From the NCBI RefSeq assembly GCF_001629705.1, contig NZ_CP015378.1, positions 2,728,001-2,792,000 on the forward strand: a stretch of 64,000 nucleotides of DNA, read 5' to 3'. How positions within the stretch are numbered: position 1 is the first letter of the stretch; each line of letters starts with the position of its first letter. Source of the DNA: Fictibacillus phosphorivorans. Lineage in GTDB: Bacteria; Bacillota; Bacilli; Bacillales; Fictibacillaceae. The position numbers and the translations under genes are program-made. The notes beneath the pieces were generated by a model that was given only the letters and a program-made list of their open reading frames with translations, had not been told where the DNA came from and searched no databases. Positions 46,166 through 58,463 of this stretch are shown piece after piece.

Positions 46166-47173
46166 TTACAACTTCCGTCCTTTATCATCATTCTCTTTAT
46201 CAGGGTTTGATGACTTGCTGATTGATTCGCGCATCGTAGTGTCTGCCATGATGTTCTTCATGTTCATATAATCCATAAAACCCATGTTACCTGAACGAAG
46301 CGCTTCTGCTAATGCCATTGGCACTTCTGCTTCTGCTTCTACAACTTTTGCTCTCATCTCTTGAACTCTAGCTTTCATCTCTTGTTCTTTCGCTACGGCC
46401 ATCGCACGTCTTTCTTCTGCTTTTGCCTGAGCAATATTCTTATCGGCCATCGCCTGATCTGTTTGAAGTTCCGCCCCAATGTTCTTGCCGATATCGATGT
46501 CTGCAATATCAATGGATAGAATCTCAAAAGCTGTTCCAGCATCCAATCCTTTAGAAAGGACCGTTTGTGAGATCAGATCCGGGTTCTCAAGTACTTTTTT
46601 ATGTGTTGCAGAAGAACCAATCGTACTAACGATTCCTTCTCCTACACGGGCGATTATCGTTTCTTCACCAGCTCCACCTACTAGACGATCAATATTTGCA
46701 CGAACAGTAATTCTTGCTTTTGCTTTTACTTCAATCCCGTCCAATGCAACACCGGCGATAAACGGTGTTTCTATCACTTTAGGGTTAACACTCATCTGAA
46801 CAGCTTCGAGAACATCACGCCCCGCAAGATCAATGGCAGCTGCTCTTTCAAAGCTTAGTTCAATATTGGCACGATGTGCTGCAATCAAAGCATTTACGAC
46901 TCTGTCAACATTTCCTCCAGCTAGATAGTGACTTTCGAGCTGGTTCGTACTTAAATCAAGTCCCGCTTTTACAGCTTTAATTAGCGGATTAATTACACGG
47001 TTCGGGATAACTCTTCTTAACCTCATCCCAACTAATGTAAAGATTCCTACTCTAACTCCTGCAGCCAATGCAGAAATCCATAACATGACGGGTACAAACG
47101 TAAATAACACAGCTAGAGCGATTACAATCAATCCGATGACTACAATGCTGGCGATCGATCCGAATTCTAACAT
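46166..47173 (-). CDS. floA: Flotillin-like protein FloA
   Basis: Scaffold of functional membrane microdomains. N-terminal hydrophobic hairpin region (about residues 5-50), SPFH/PHB-like domain, then a long coiled coil rich in Ala/Glu ([20 protein letters not shown] ... [20 protein letters not shown]). 335 residues. It follows yqeZ (NfeD family), the usual functional partner, under a sigma-W-type promoter upstream of yqeZ. Confidence 0.95.
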   Translation of the reverse strand: MLEFGSIASIVVIGLIVIALAVLFTFVPVMLWISALAAGVRVGIFTLVGMRLRRVIPNRVINPLIKAVKAGLDLSTNQLESHYLAGGNVDRVVNALIAAHRANIELSFERAAAIDLAGRDVLEAVQMSVNPKVIETPFIAGVALDGIEVKAKARITVRANIDRLVGGAGEETIIARVGEGIVSTIGSSATHKKVLENPDLISQTVLSKGLDAGTAFEILSIDIADIDIGKNIGAELQTDQAMADKNIAQAKAEERRAMAVAKEQEMKARVQEMRAKVVEAEAEVPMALAEALRSGNMGFMDYMNMKNIMADTTMRESISKSSNPDKENDDKGRKL

Positions 47174-47194
47174 CTACACACTCTCCATTCTTTT

Positions 47195-48523
47195 TTATTC
47201 ATTATTTTCTATTTCTCTCACTACAACACGTCCACCTGATGCTTTGATAATCTTTACAGGCGTTCCTTTTTCAATATACGATCCTTCTGTCACTACATCT
47301 ATGAACTCATCATCAAGTCTTAAACTTCCAGAAGGTCGCAGTGTTGTAGCAGTGACGCCGATCCTGCCTGTTAAGTCTTCTCGTTCTTTATGAGATAAGT
47401 ATCCTTTTTCAGAGCTAGTAGAATCAAATAGAACAAGTTTCTTTAAAGAACCGTTATAGCCAAATGATCGTAAAAAGAAATAAGATCCAATGATTGTTAC
47501 AACGATCGCGATTGCAATCGAGATCAAAATTCCTGATAAAGATCCTCCTGCCATGATCAATCCTGTTAACACTGCCAACACCCCCAGTATACCGATTATA
47601 CCACCAGGCAGAAACAATTCTAAGATCAGCAAGACAAGTCCAACACCAAATAGTATGAGTGCTTCCCAACCGGCTAGACCTGCTATCATATGTCCGTAAA
47701 AGAACAACAATAATGATAATGCACCGATAGAGCCTGCTATTCCAAAGCCAGGTGTGTAAAGCTCTAAAACGAGCCCAAGGCTTCCTAATGATAAGAGAAT
47801 AGGCACTACGACAGGGTTAGTAACAAAGCGTGCTACCTTATCAGCAAAAGTAGGATTAGATTCTAAAACTTTAGCCTCATCCAGATTCAGATAAGCTAAG
47901 AGTTCTTGACGATCTTCTGCGATTTTTTCAGCATAGCCTACTTTCAGTGCTTCACTGGCTGTAAGCGTAAGCAATTCCCCTTTTTCTACGCCTAGTTCAG
48001 GGATCTCAACGTCTGGGTCTACCATCGCCTCAGCATAAACCGGAGTTCTTTCATTCAGCTCTGCTGCTGCTAGCATTTCTGCTTTCCATGCAGACTCAGC
48101 TTTTTGTCCAGCGGTATTCCCTTGACTGTCGATCACTGCCGCAGATCCGATCGTAGTAGATGGCTTCATAACTATCTGATCAGCATTTAAAGCGATATAC
48201 GCTCCTGCTGAGAAAGCGTTCTTAACCACATACGCTGTGATTGGAATTTCTGATTCTCTCATGACTTTTGCGATATGTAGTGCAGCGTCTACTCTGCCTC
48301 CAGGAGTATAAATCTCTAGAACGATATGATCGGTTCCATCTTTCTCTGCCTTATGGATACTGCGATCTAAGAAAGCTTCAAGGCCTCTTTCCACCTCATG
48401 TTCCACAGGTATGAACGTCACTGTCTTACCTTTACCTGCTGCAAATACTTGTGAAGTTGAGAGTACACCATAAATTCCCCAAATCAGACAAATTAAATAG
48501 ATGAACAATCGAACCCTTTTCAT
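47195..48523 (-). CDS. yqeZ: NfeD family membrane-bound serine protease YqeZ
   Basis: 442-residue NfeD1b-type protein: signal peptide (about residues 1-28), a ClpP-class protease domain with nucleophile Ser in FSAGAYIAL and Lys partner after TTIGSAA, four to six membrane segments and a C-terminal OB-fold NfeD domain (GRIGVTATTLRPSGSLRLDD). Partner of flotillin FloA. Operon yqeZ-floA-yqfB is preceded by a sigma-W-type promoter, implying cell-envelope stress induction. Confidence 0.94.
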   Translation of the reverse strand: MKRVRLFIYLICLIWGIYGVLSTSQVFAAGKGKTVTFIPVEHEVERGLEAFLDRSIHKAEKDGTDHIVLEIYTPGGRVDAALHIAKVMRESEIPITAYVVKNAFSAGAYIALNADQIVMKPSTTIGSAAVIDSQGNTAGQKAESAWKAEMLAAAELNERTPVYAEAMVDPDVEIPELGVEKGELLTLTASEALKVGYAEKIAEDRQELLAYLNLDEAKVLESNPTFADKVARFVTNPVVVPILLSLGSLGLVLELYTPGFGIAGSIGALSLLLFFYGHMIAGLAGWEALILFGVGLVLLILELFLPGGIIGILGVLAVLTGLIMAGGSLSGILISIAIAIVVTIIGSYFFLRSFGYNGSLKKLVLFDSTSSEKGYLSHKEREDLTGRIGVTATTLRPSGSLRLDDEFIDVVTEGSYIEKGTPVKIIKASGGRVVVREIENNE

Positions 48524-48549
48524 GAACTAACACCCCCTTCACTCTATTT

Positions 48550-48576
48550 TACGTTAATTTGTGGAAAAAAGTTTCA
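48550..48576 (-). promoter_or_regulatory. Sigma-W-type promoter of yqeZ-floA-yqfB
   Basis: Minus-strand TGAAAC (48571-48576), 17-base spacer, CGTA (48550-48553), about 25 bases before the yqeZ start. Matches the ECF sigma-W consensus; in B. subtilis this operon is a known sigma-W target. Confidence 0.8.
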
Positions 48577-48585
48577 AAAAATAAG

Positions 48586-48614
48586 AAAACGCCCTGTATA
48601 AATACAGAGCGTTT
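48586..48614 (-). terminator. yqeY terminator
   Basis: AACGCTCTGTAT / ATACAGGGCGTT followed by TTC on the minus strand, after the rpsU-yqeY unit. Confidence 0.7.
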
Positions 48615-48624
48615 GTCATTTCAA

Positions 48625-49068
48625 TTATGATAATTGTTGCTGTACAATACGGTTAACGAGTCCACCATCGGCTTTCCCTTTAACTTTGGGCATAAGAGCC
48701 CCCATAACTTTACCCATATCCGCTTTAGAAGAAGCACCAATTTCAGAAATCGTTTGAGCAACTATTTCTTGTAGTTCTTCTTCAGACAGCTGTTTTGGTA
48801 AATATGGCGTAAGAACAGCGATTTCATCTTGAAGTCCAGCGACTAGATCATCGCGGCCAGCTTTTTCGAATTCTTGGAGGGAGTCTTTTCTTTGTTTCAT
48901 TTCGCGTACAAGAACGGTAAGCTCTTCTTCCTCGTTTAATTCACGTCCTTGTTTGATGGCTTCATTTTGAAGTGATGCCTTAAGCATGCGAATTACTGAA
49001 AGTTTCTGCTTGTTCTTGTCCTTCATCGCTTGTTTCATATCTTGGTTTAATTCATTAAGAAGACTCAT
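48625..49068 (-). CDS. yqeY: GatB/YqeY domain protein
   Basis: 147-residue helical protein homologous to the C-terminal tRNA-binding domain of GatB ([39 protein letters not shown]). A stand-alone tRNA-related role is inferred for the family. Cotranscribed with rpsU, 20 bases downstream of it, as in most Bacilli. Confidence 0.93.
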   Translation of the reverse strand: MSLLNELNQDMKQAMKDKNKQKLSVIRMLKASLQNEAIKQGRELNEEEELTVLVREMKQRKDSLQEFEKAGRDDLVAGLQDEIAVLTPYLPKQLSEEELQEIVAQTISEIGASSKADMGKVMGALMPKVKGKADGGLVNRIVQQQLS

Positions 49069-49088
49069 ATTACTAACTTACACCCCGC

Positions 49089-49262
49089 TTAGAACTTACG
49101 CTTTCTTGCTGCCTCAGCCTTCTTCTTACGCTTTACGCTTGGCTTTTCATAATGCTTGCGCTTTTTAACTTCAGCCAATGTTCCATCTTTGGAAACGGAT
49201 CTTTTAAAACGACGAAGAGCATCATCAATGGATTCATTCTTGCGAATACGTGTTTCTGCCAT
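49089..49262 (-). CDS. rpsU: 30S ribosomal protein S21
   Basis: 57-residue highly basic protein; reads [20 protein letters not shown] from the ATG at 49262, with [14 protein letters not shown] and a Lys/Arg-rich tail ending ARKRKF. Preceded by GGAGGGA. Small S21 binds the 30S platform near the anti-SD. Operon with yqeY. Confidence 0.96.
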   Translation of the reverse strand: MAETRIRKNESIDDALRRFKRSVSKDGTLAEVKKRKHYEKPSVKRKKKAEAARKRKF

Positions 49263-49409
49263 TTGTATTTCCCTCCCTCCAGACCACCCTTACATAAAGT
49301 AAAGATGCGTCACATATCTTTTGCCATTATAATATATCCTTGCAGTACGGTCAACTTAATTTAAACAAGTTGGTCTTAGGAGATAAGGTAAATGACTTAA
49401 AAGTAAAAA

Positions 49410-50084
49410 TTAATAATCGGAAGTAGAAGTTCCGCCTTCAACAATCGCGATTCCAGCGCTTGCACCGATACGTGTAGCACCTGCATCGATCATAGCTAAA
49501 GCCGTCTCACGGTCACGTACAGCACCAGAAGCTTTCACACCGATGTTCGGACCAACTGTCTCACGCATCAATTTAATGTCTTCTACCGTTGCTCCACCTG
49601 TAGAGAATCCTGTTGATGTTTTTACAAAATCGATACCTGCTTTAACTGCAATCTCACATGCTTTCACTTTTTCTTCGTTTGTAAGAAGAGAAGTTTCGAT
49701 GATCGCTTTTGTTAAAGCTTTACCTTTAGCAGCTTCAACAACTGCACGAACATCTTGTTCGACTAACTCGTAGTTTCCATCTTTTAATGCACCGATGTTG
49801 ATAACCATATCTACTTCAGTTGCACCGTTTTCAATTGCATTCTTCGTTTCGAAAGCTTTAACTTCTGGAGTGTTTGCACCTAACGGAAAACCAATTACAG
49901 TACAAACTGCTACGTCAGAATCTTTTAATTGTTCGAATGCTGTATAAACCCAAGTTGGATTAACACAAACAGAAAAGAAATTATATTTTTTAGCTTCCTC
50001 ACAAAGAGTTAAGATTTCTTTCTTTGAAGTTTCAGCTTTTAATGCTGTATGGTCGATCATTCTTGCAACGTTTAAATTGCTCAT
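49410..50084 (-). CDS. deoC: Deoxyribose-phosphate aldolase
   Basis: Class I aldolase cleaving 2-deoxyribose-5-phosphate to acetaldehyde and glyceraldehyde-3-phosphate. Schiff-base Lys in [14 protein letters not shown] (about residue 152); proton-relay Asp in [12 protein letters not shown] and Lys in VKASGAVRD. 224 residues, full length. In B. subtilis the rpsU-mtaB interval holds yqeW instead, so this placement differs. No neighbouring nucleoside catabolism genes. Confidence 0.95.
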   Translation of the reverse strand: MSNLNVARMIDHTALKAETSKKEILTLCEEAKKYNFFSVCVNPTWVYTAFEQLKDSDVAVCTVIGFPLGANTPEVKAFETKNAIENGATEVDMVINIGALKDGNYELVEQDVRAVVEAAKGKALTKAIIETSLLTNEEKVKACEIAVKAGIDFVKTSTGFSTGGATVEDIKLMRETVGPNIGVKASGAVRDRETALAMIDAGATRIGASAGIAIVEGGTSTSDY

Positions 50085-50213
50085 TTCAACAAACCCTTTC
50101 TAAATAAAAAAATTAAACACCGTTAGTATCATAACAAATTTTTCGACATAAATCGAGCACGATAAAAATATTTACAGTGAGGGGACAGCTAACACTTCGA
50201 ATCCTCAAGTTTG

Positions 50214-50250
50214 ATTAAAAAAACATCCTGGGCTTGAACTCCAGGATGTT
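50214..50250 (-). terminator. mtaB terminator
   Basis: AACATCCTGG - loop - CCAGGATGTT followed by T7 on the minus strand, overlapping the mtaB stop. Confidence 0.9.
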
Positions 50251-51601
50251 AGCTTGAAACAGCTTGCTTTAGGATTTCTTCCATTTCTTGTTTTACAAAT
50301 ACACCTTTATTATAAGGATACCCAGCTTCAGTGATTTTCACTTTAACCAATTTACCAATCATATCTTCGTTTCCTTCAAACAAAACTTTAAGATAATTCG
50401 GAGTGTATCCTACGTATAGTTTGTTTGTAGGATCTTCTTTAAACGCCTCTTCAGGAATTACTTCCACAACTGTATCTTCATAGTTGGATGCATATTCTTT
50501 TGCTAATTGATCAGATAGAGCGATCAGCTTGTGTACACGTTCGTTTTTAATATCTTCTGGAACTTGATCTTCCATCTTTGCAGCTGGAGTACCCGTACGT
50601 TTGGAATAAGGGAATACGTGAAGTTCCATAAATTTATGTTTCTCGATGAAACGATACGTTTCCATAAACTCCTCTTCTGTCTCTCCCGGAAAACCAACAA
50701 TAACATCTGATGTTATCGCAAGTCCTGGAAGAGCCTCTTTTAAACGGTCTAATCTTTCACCGAACATCTCCATCGAATATTTTCGTCTCATTCGTTGAAG
50801 CACAGTGTTTGACCCTGATTGCAGGGGTATGTGCAGATGAGGAACTACTTTATCAGATCTACCCATAACTTCAATCACTTCATCAGAGATCTGACTAGCC
50901 TCAATGGATGAGATACGGATACGTTTTAATCCTGAGATGTTCTTATCAAGATCATCCAACAACTTCGCAAAAGAATAATCCTTCATATCTTCTCCGTATC
51001 CAGCAGTATGAATGCCGGTAAGAACGATCTCTTTATAACCAGAGTCCACAAGCTGCTGAGCCTGAGAAAGTACATCTTCCGGTTTCCGAGAACGAAGAAG
51101 ACCTCTTGCCCAAGGAATAATACAGAACGTACAGAAATTATTGCATCCTTCTTGTATCTTGAGCGACGCTCTAGTTCGATCGGTAAATGCCGGAACATCT
51201 AGTTCCTCATAAACACGTGCTTTCATGATGTTAGACACACCATTGATAGGCATGCGTTCTTCTTTATACTGTTGAATGTAAGTAAGCATTTTAGAACGGT
51301 CTTGTGTACCGACTACAACGTCTACTCCTGGAATCGCCATAATTTCTGCAGGCGATGTTTGAGCATAGCAACCTGTTACACAAATAACAGCGTCCGGGTT
51401 TTTCCGGATAGCTCTTCGTATTACTTGTCTGCTCTTTTTATCACCAGTGTTCGTTACAGTACATGTATTGATGACATAGACGTCTGCTGTACTATCAAAA
51501 TCAGTACGGTCATATCCTTCAGCTTGGAAAAGCTGCCAGATCGCTTCAGTCTCATAATGATTTACTTTACAACCTAATGTATGAAATGCTACGGATGGCA
51601 T
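50249..51601 (-). CDS. mtaB: tRNA t6A37 methylthiotransferase MtaB
   Basis: Radical SAM enzyme that makes ms2t6A37 in ANN-decoding tRNAs. N-terminal UPF0004 domain with HTLGCKVNHYE, radical SAM CNNFCTFCIIPWARG (CxxxCxxC) near residue 155, and a C-terminal TRAM domain. Start at MPSVAFHTLG, about 8 bases after AAAGGGG; a GTG three codons earlier overlaps that site. About 450 residues. Cotranscribed after rsmE (5-base gap). Confidence 0.95.
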   Translation of the reverse strand: MPSVAFHTLGCKVNHYETEAIWQLFQAEGYDRTDFDSTADVYVINTCTVTNTGDKKSRQVIRRAIRKNPDAVICVTGCYAQTSPAEIMAIPGVDVVVGTQDRSKMLTYIQQYKEERMPINGVSNIMKARVYEELDVPAFTDRTRASLKIQEGCNNFCTFCIIPWARGLLRSRKPEDVLSQAQQLVDSGYKEIVLTGIHTAGYGEDMKDYSFAKLLDDLDKNISGLKRIRISSIEASQISDEVIEVMGRSDKVVPHLHIPLQSGSNTVLQRMRRKYSMEMFGERLDRLKEALPGLAITSDVIVGFPGETEEEFMETYRFIEKHKFMELHVFPYSKRTGTPAAKMEDQVPEDIKNERVHKLIALSDQLAKEYASNYEDTVVEVIPEEAFKEDPTNKLYVGYTPNYLKVLFEGNEDMIGKLVKVKITEAGYPYNKGVFVKQEMEEILKQAVSS

Positions 51602-51606
51602 GATGA

Positions 51607-52359
51607 TCACCCCTTTAATTCAAAATGATAAGAAATAGCTGATAACAAATACAATGGTGCTGTTTCGGTCCTTAAGATCCTCGGACCCAGTCCGCACAAT
51701 AAAAAGCCATGATCATCAAGCAAGGCTGCTTCTTTCTCACTGATGCCACCTTCCGGACCGATCACACATAGGATTGAGTCTCCTATTTCAGCTGTACTTA
51801 GAGCAGAAGCAAAATGAGAGATTTCATTTTGTTTTGCTTCTTCCTCAAACGCAACGATTTTTATCTTATACTGTTCTGTCATTTTTAGCAAATCAGAAAA
51901 AGAACCAGGATTCAAAATGTCTGGAACCCGGTTTCTATGTGATTGCTCTGCCGCTTCTTTTGCAATTTTTTCAAGTCTTTCTTTTTTCTTAACTGCTTTT
52001 TTGTTATCCCATTTTACTACAGAACGGTCTGCTGCAAATGGAAAAAAGGAGAAAGCCCCGAGTTCGGTACCCTTTTGGATGATATACTCTAACTTATCCC
52101 CTTTTGGTAATCCTTGAGCAATGGTAACAGAGACAGGGAGCTCAGCACTTCTTTCAATTTCCTTTACGATCTTCGTCTGTACTTCGTTACCATCAACCTC
52201 TATGATTTCACACAAAGAAGTACGACCTTTGTTATCACAGCAGATGAAATCGTCTCCTACTTGCATTCTCATCACCTTTAAGATGTGCTTCGCATCATCC
52301 CCTGTAATTGTAACAGAGTCATCTTTCCAGTTTTCTGTTGAAACAAAGTACCTTTGCAT
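51607..52359 (-). CDS. rsmE: 16S rRNA m3U1498 methyltransferase RsmE
   Basis: SPOUT methyltransferase for U1498 of 16S rRNA. PUA-like N-terminal domain then the trefoil-knot motifs LCVIGPEGGISEKEAALL and LGPRILRTETAPLYLL. 250 residues from ATG at 52359 (MQRYFVS) behind AGGAAG; a GTG upstream is the alternative. Follows prmA and precedes mtaB. Confidence 0.94.
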   Translation of the reverse strand: MQRYFVSTENWKDDSVTITGDDAKHILKVMRMQVGDDFICCDNKGRTSLCEIIEVDGNEVQTKIVKEIERSAELPVSVTIAQGLPKGDKLEYIIQKGTELGAFSFFPFAADRSVVKWDNKKAVKKKERLEKIAKEAAEQSHRNRVPDILNPGSFSDLLKMTEQYKIKIVAFEEEAKQNEISHFASALSTAEIGDSILCVIGPEGGISEKEAALLDDHGFLLCGLGPRILRTETAPLYLLSAISYHFELKG

Positions 52360-52376
52360 GAAATGCACTTCCTATC

Positions 52377-53318
52377 CTATTCCTTATTTTGAGCAACGAT
52401 CGCAACCCAATCTTCCATCTCTAATACTTCAACGATCTTGAAACCATGCTCTTCTAATTTCGCTCTAACGTCGCGCTTCTTACCTTGGATGATCCCAGAC
52501 GTAATAAAATAACCACCTGGCTTTAAAACTTTTGCTGTATCTTCGACAAACAAGAGTATGATTTCTGCCAAAAGATTTCCTACTACAAGGTCAACTGGAC
52601 CTTCAATCCCTTTTAGGAGATCATTCTGATCAACATGCACTCTTTCGTTTACTTTGTTTAGTTTCACATTCAATCGTGCAGAATTTACTGCAACTTCATC
52701 CAGATCATATGCCTCAACTTTATTGGCGCCTAACATAGCTGATGCAATGCTCAATACACCTGATCCTGTTCCCACATCAATGACAGAATCCCCTTCAGCT
52801 ATATATTTTTCAATAGCTTGTAAGCTCATGACTGTTGTTGGGTGTGTACCTGTACCAAAGGCCATACCTGGATCAAGCTCAATAATAAGTTCATCAGAAT
52901 GTACAGGTTTATAATCTTCCCATGTAGGAGTGATCGTGATCCGTTTCGAAATTTTTACGGGTTTGTAATACTTTTTCCAAGCGGTCGCCCATTCTTCCTC
53001 GTTCACTTCTGATATCGAAATTGTGTTTGCACCGATATCAATGTCGTATTTAACAAGGTTCGTGATCGCTTGTTTGATTTCTTCAACGGTTTCACCTAAA
53101 AAACTGTTAACGGGTAAGTAAGCTTTTAAAATGACACCTTCAGAAGGATAATCAGAAGGGTTCAGCTGATAGATTTCGCCAAATACGGATTGACGCTCTT
53201 TAGAGAGGTCATCTACATCCTCAATCACAACTCCACTAGCTCCCGCCTCATGTAAAATATTCGATACTGGTTCAACAGCTTCCTGAGTAGTGTGGATGCT
53301 AATCTCTGACCATTTCAT
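52377..53318 (-). CDS. prmA: Ribosomal protein L11 methyltransferase PrmA
   Basis: Trimethylates ribosomal protein L11. SAM-binding motif [18 protein letters not shown] and catalytic region [12 protein letters not shown]. Start at [11 protein letters not shown] (53318) preceded by GGAG; an upstream in-frame extension runs into the family 1 repeat and is spurious. 313 residues, the B. subtilis length. Downstream of the dnaJ repeat spacer; operon prmA-rsmE-mtaB. Confidence 0.94.
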   Translation of the reverse strand: MKWSEISIHTTQEAVEPVSNILHEAGASGVVIEDVDDLSKERQSVFGEIYQLNPSDYPSEGVILKAYLPVNSFLGETVEEIKQAITNLVKYDIDIGANTISISEVNEEEWATAWKKYYKPVKISKRITITPTWEDYKPVHSDELIIELDPGMAFGTGTHPTTVMSLQAIEKYIAEGDSVIDVGTGSGVLSIASAMLGANKVEAYDLDEVAVNSARLNVKLNKVNERVHVDQNDLLKGIEGPVDLVVGNLLAEIILLFVEDTAKVLKPGGYFITSGIIQGKKRDVRAKLEEHGFKIVEVLEMEDWVAIVAQNKE

Positions 53319-53388
53319 CATATCAACTCCGTTTGTTAGTTTGGCTTTTAGAACATATTTATAGGTTATTACTTTGTTGCTCTTGTGA

Positions 53389-53521
53389 GTGGTTGATTTC
53401 CACTCCATGTGGCTCGATTTCCGCGGGACAGGCAGTGAGCCCTTTGCCGCTTTGCGCCGTTAAAGGTCTCACCTGACCGCCAGTCCCGCAGGAGTCTCGC
53501 CACCTTCCGTTACAATCAACC
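53389..53521. repeat. Interspersed repeat family 1, intact copy
   Basis: About 133 bp, GGTTGATTTCCACTCCATGT ... CACCTGACCGCCAGTCCC ... ACAATCAACC. Ends form short inverted repeats (GGTTGAT/ATCAACC). It fills the 289-base gap between prmA and dnaJ. Same family as 38541 and 13723. Confidence 0.8.
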
Positions 53522-53607
53522 TGCTAAAGATGTTAATACATACAAAACAACAGGCTTTAGAAAGAGAATTATGAAAGCTTATTTAATGCATGTAGGAACA
53601 ACTTATT

Positions 53608-54720
53608 TTACTCGCCTTTAAATGCGCGTTTGACTTTGTCGAAAAATCCATCTTGTTGTTCATCTGGCATGCTTCCGCTGATTTCTGAGAAGTCGCGTAG
53701 AAGCTGTTTTTGTTTTTCTGTTAGATTTTTCGGTGTAATGACTTTGATCTGGATATGTTGGTCACCTTGACCTCTTCCGTGAACGTTTTTAACACCTTTT
53801 CCTCTTAAGCGGAAATGAGTTCCGGTTTGTGTACCTGCTGGAATCTTCAGCTTAACTTTACCGTACAATGTTGGAACTTCAATCTCATCACCTAGTGCCG
53901 CTTGAGAGAACGTTAACGGCATCTCGCAAAGGATGTCATCTCCATCACGCTCGAAGAACTCATGATCAGCCACTTGGAAGACCACGTAGAGATCACCTGC
54001 AGGACCGCCGTTCACTCCTGCTTCACCATGTCCAGACATACGGATCTGCTGTCCGTTATCGACACCAGCTGGCACTTTAACAGAAAGCTTCTTGTTCTTG
54101 CGTACTTTCCCATTTCCATGACACGTCTTACATTTTTCTTTTATGATCTTCCCTTTTCCACTACAGTGATTACATACTCGGCGATTAACAATTCGACCGA
54201 ACGGCGTATTCTGCTCAACGTTCAGCTGGCCACTACCGTTACAATGCGAACATGTTTCAGGCTTCGTTCCTGGCTTAGCTCCTGAACCATGACACGTTTC
54301 ACAAGACTCTTCTGTTGGAATCTGAATTTCAGTTTCTTTACCGAAAACCGCTTCTTCAAAAGAAAGTCTAAGTCCAAACTGAAGATCGTTTCCTTGACGA
54401 GGACCGTTTGGATTTCTGCGACCTCCTCCTCCACCAAAAAACATATCAAAAATATCACCAAAGCCATCAAAACCAGCTCCTCCACCACCAAATCCTTGGT
54501 TCGGATCGGTATGGCCAAATTGATCATAATGCGCTTTCTTCTGAGGATCACTTAGTGTTTCATATGCATCTTTTACTTCTTTAAATTTATTTTCCGCATC
54601 TGCCTCTTTATTAACATCTGGGTGATACTTTCTGGCAAGTTTACGGTATGCTTTTTTCACCTCATCGTTTGAGGCATTTTTATCTAATCCAAGTACTTCG
54701 TAATAATCTCGTTTACTCAT
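53608..54720 (-). CDS. dnaJ: Chaperone DnaJ (Hsp40)
   Basis: J-domain with KYHPDVN at about residue 30, Gly/Phe-rich linker ([12 protein letters not shown]), zinc-finger domain with [28 protein letters not shown] and CKTCHGNG repeats, C-terminal substrate-binding domain. Stimulates DnaK ATPase. Start at MSKRDYY (54720), 8 bases after GGGAG. About 370 residues. End of the hrcA-grpE-dnaK-dnaJ operon. Confidence 0.97.
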   Translation of the reverse strand: MSKRDYYEVLGLDKNASNDEVKKAYRKLARKYHPDVNKEADAENKFKEVKDAYETLSDPQKKAHYDQFGHTDPNQGFGGGGAGFDGFGDIFDMFFGGGGGRRNPNGPRQGNDLQFGLRLSFEEAVFGKETEIQIPTEESCETCHGSGAKPGTKPETCSHCNGSGQLNVEQNTPFGRIVNRRVCNHCSGKGKIIKEKCKTCHGNGKVRKNKKLSVKVPAGVDNGQQIRMSGHGEAGVNGGPAGDLYVVFQVADHEFFERDGDDILCEMPLTFSQAALGDEIEVPTLYGKVKLKIPAGTQTGTHFRLRGKGVKNVHGRGQGDQHIQIKVITPKNLTEKQKQLLRDFSEISGSMPDEQQDGFFDKVKRAFKGE

Positions 54721-54841
54721 ATAGGACACTCCCGAATTCTCACATAAAAGTTATCTTACCATTGAATACCACCTGACTCAAGACGAAAAGTGCAAAGGTT
54801 TTGTTACGGTCTTAAGTCCGATGTTGTCATCTTCAACTCAG

Positions 54842-54880
54842 AAAAAAAGTCAAAGTCAAGAGGACCTGACTTTGACTTTT
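54842..54880 (-). terminator. Stem-loop between dnaK and dnaJ
   Basis: AAAGTCAAAGTCA / TGACTTTGACTTT with T-runs; a strong terminator-like hairpin after dnaK, likely attenuating dnaJ. Confidence 0.85.
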
Positions 54881-54892
54881 ATCTGCTAAGTG

Positions 54893-56743
<1,851 letters not shown>

Positions 56744-56759
56744 TCATATGTAGTTTTAT

Positions 56760-57332
56760 CTACGCGTTTACTTTAACCATTGCAGGTCGAATAACTCGAT
56801 CTTTTAACATATAACCTTTTTGCAGTTCCTCAATAACTGTATTGGACTCTGATTCAGAATCCTCCACTTGCATAACTGCTTGATGCAGGTTCGGGTCAAA
56901 CGTTTGACCTACAGACGGAATTTCTGTCAGACCTTCTTGTTTCAATGCATCTGCTAATTGACGATAGACCATTTCCATACCTTGAATAAGGGTTTTAGTC
57001 TGATCGTTTGTAGCTTCAGTCTTCAAAGCACGCTCAAAGTTATCAAGTGCAGGTAATAACTGTTCAAGAAGACTTTGAGATTTATATTTAAGGCTCGCTG
57101 CCTGCTCTTCTCTCGTTCTGCGGCGGAAATTATCATAATCCGCTTGAAGGCGAAGATTCTTTTGGCTTGCTTCCTCAAGCTTTGCTTCTAGCTCTGAGAT
57201 GCGCTGTTGTTCTTCAGTAAGAGTTTCTTCTGAAGCAGGTTCTACTTCTTCAACAACAACTTCTTCTGTTTCTGTTACTTCTTCATTCACATCAGTTTGA
57301 GTTTGATCTTGAGTGATGTCCTCTTTGTTCAT
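56760..57332 (-). CDS. grpE: Nucleotide exchange factor GrpE
   Basis: DnaK cofactor, 190 residues. Acidic N-terminal region ([19 protein letters not shown]), coiled coil ([20 protein letters not shown]) with DYDNFRRRT, and the C-terminal beta domain ([16 protein letters not shown]). GGGAGG precedes the ATG. Confidence 0.96.
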   Translation of the reverse strand: MNKEDITQDQTQTDVNEEVTETEEVVVEEVEPASEETLTEEQQRISELEAKLEEASQKNLRLQADYDNFRRRTREEQAASLKYKSQSLLEQLLPALDNFERALKTEATNDQTKTLIQGMEMVYRQLADALKQEGLTEIPSVGQTFDPNLHQAVMQVEDSESESNTVIEELQKGYMLKDRVIRPAMVKVNA

Positions 57333-57357
57333 GCTTTCACCTCCCTAAAATAATCCA

Positions 57358-58383
57358 CTAATTTGAAAAATCGTTTAATCGGTTCGTCATTTCCTTTGAT
57401 AATGAATCTAGTAAAGAAATGACCTTCTGATATTCCATTCTGGTTGGACCGATTAATGAGATCGTACCTATATGTTTACCATGCATCGTATAAGAGGCAT
57501 TGATCACACTGCAGTTTTTCATCGCTTCGTGTTCGTTCTCTGTACCGATTCTTATGGTCAGCCCTTTTTGTGTCGATGACACAAGCTTTTCCATCAAATC
57601 ACGCGTTTCTAGAAAATCTAGAAGCGGTCTAACTTTATCTAAATCTCTAAATTCCGGCTGTGAAAGCATATTTGTCTTCCCGCCATAAAAAAGCTTTTCC
57701 TTCTTGCTCCATAGAAGAAGCTGATCTAAGAAAACACACATGTTTTGATAATCTTTAAGATGCTTTTTAAACACCGCCGAAAGTTCTTTTTGTATACGTG
57801 TGTTCAATTCTATCAATCGAACACCTGCAAGTCTTTCGTTTAGAATATTCACAAGTTTTTCTAGTTCTGAAGGTTCAATTGTATCAGGCAGCACAATCTG
57901 TCTGTTCTCAACATGCCCTGTGTTCGTCACAAAAATCGCAACTGCCACTTGGGAAGAGATCGGAATGATCTGCATATGCTTCAACTTCATATCTAATGCG
58001 TTAGGTCCTAACACAACAGATGTATAGTTTGTCAGATCTGATAGAATCTTAGCTGATTGATCGAATAACGCCTCTGCTTCTTGCACCTTTTCTGTAAATA
58101 AGAGTTCTGAGTGGCCAATCTCACTTTCTTTCATAGATAGAGAAGGAAGTAAGTGGTCCACGTAAAATCGATATCCTTTTTCAGATGGTATTCTACCAGA
58201 TGATGTATGGGTTTTCTCTAGAAAGCCAAGATCCTCCAAGTCCGCAAGTTCGTTTCGAATCGTTGCGGGACTGTAGGTAATGTCCTCTCGTTTAGAGATC
58301 GTACGGGAACCTACAGGCTCAACATGCTTAATATAGTCATCTATTAAAACACGAAGAATAAAGAGTTGTCGTTCCGTTAACAT
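57358..58383 (-). CDS. hrcA: Heat-inducible repressor HrcA
   Basis: Represses class I heat-shock operons by binding CIRCE. N-terminal HTH (ILRVLIDDYIKHVEPVGSRT, SPATIRNELADLE), GAF-like and dimerisation domains. 341 residues. First gene of the operon; its own CIRCE is 17-43 bases upstream of the start, so it is autoregulated. Confidence 0.96.
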   Translation of the reverse strand: MLTERQLFILRVLIDDYIKHVEPVGSRTISKREDITYSPATIRNELADLEDLGFLEKTHTSSGRIPSEKGYRFYVDHLLPSLSMKESEIGHSELLFTEKVQEAEALFDQSAKILSDLTNYTSVVLGPNALDMKLKHMQIIPISSQVAVAIFVTNTGHVENRQIVLPDTIEPSELEKLVNILNERLAGVRLIELNTRIQKELSAVFKKHLKDYQNMCVFLDQLLLWSKKEKLFYGGKTNMLSQPEFRDLDKVRPLLDFLETRDLMEKLVSSTQKGLTIRIGTENEHEAMKNCSVINASYTMHGKHIGTISLIGPTRMEYQKVISLLDSLSKEMTNRLNDFSN

Positions 58384-58399
58384 ACCATCACCCCACTTG

Positions 58400-58426
58400 T
58401 TAGCACTCTTAAACAGCGAGTGCTAA
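58400..58426. promoter_or_regulatory. CIRCE operator
   Basis: Perfect TTAGCACTC - 9 bases - GAGTGCTAA, the canonical HrcA operator, between the hrcA start and the promoter region (TATATT/TATAAT-like on the minus strand at about 58428-58438; TTGACA further upstream at 58464-58475 is not well spaced). Confidence 0.96.
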
Positions 58427-58463
58427 ATCTATAATATAAGTTACCAAAAGGTACTCTCCGTTG

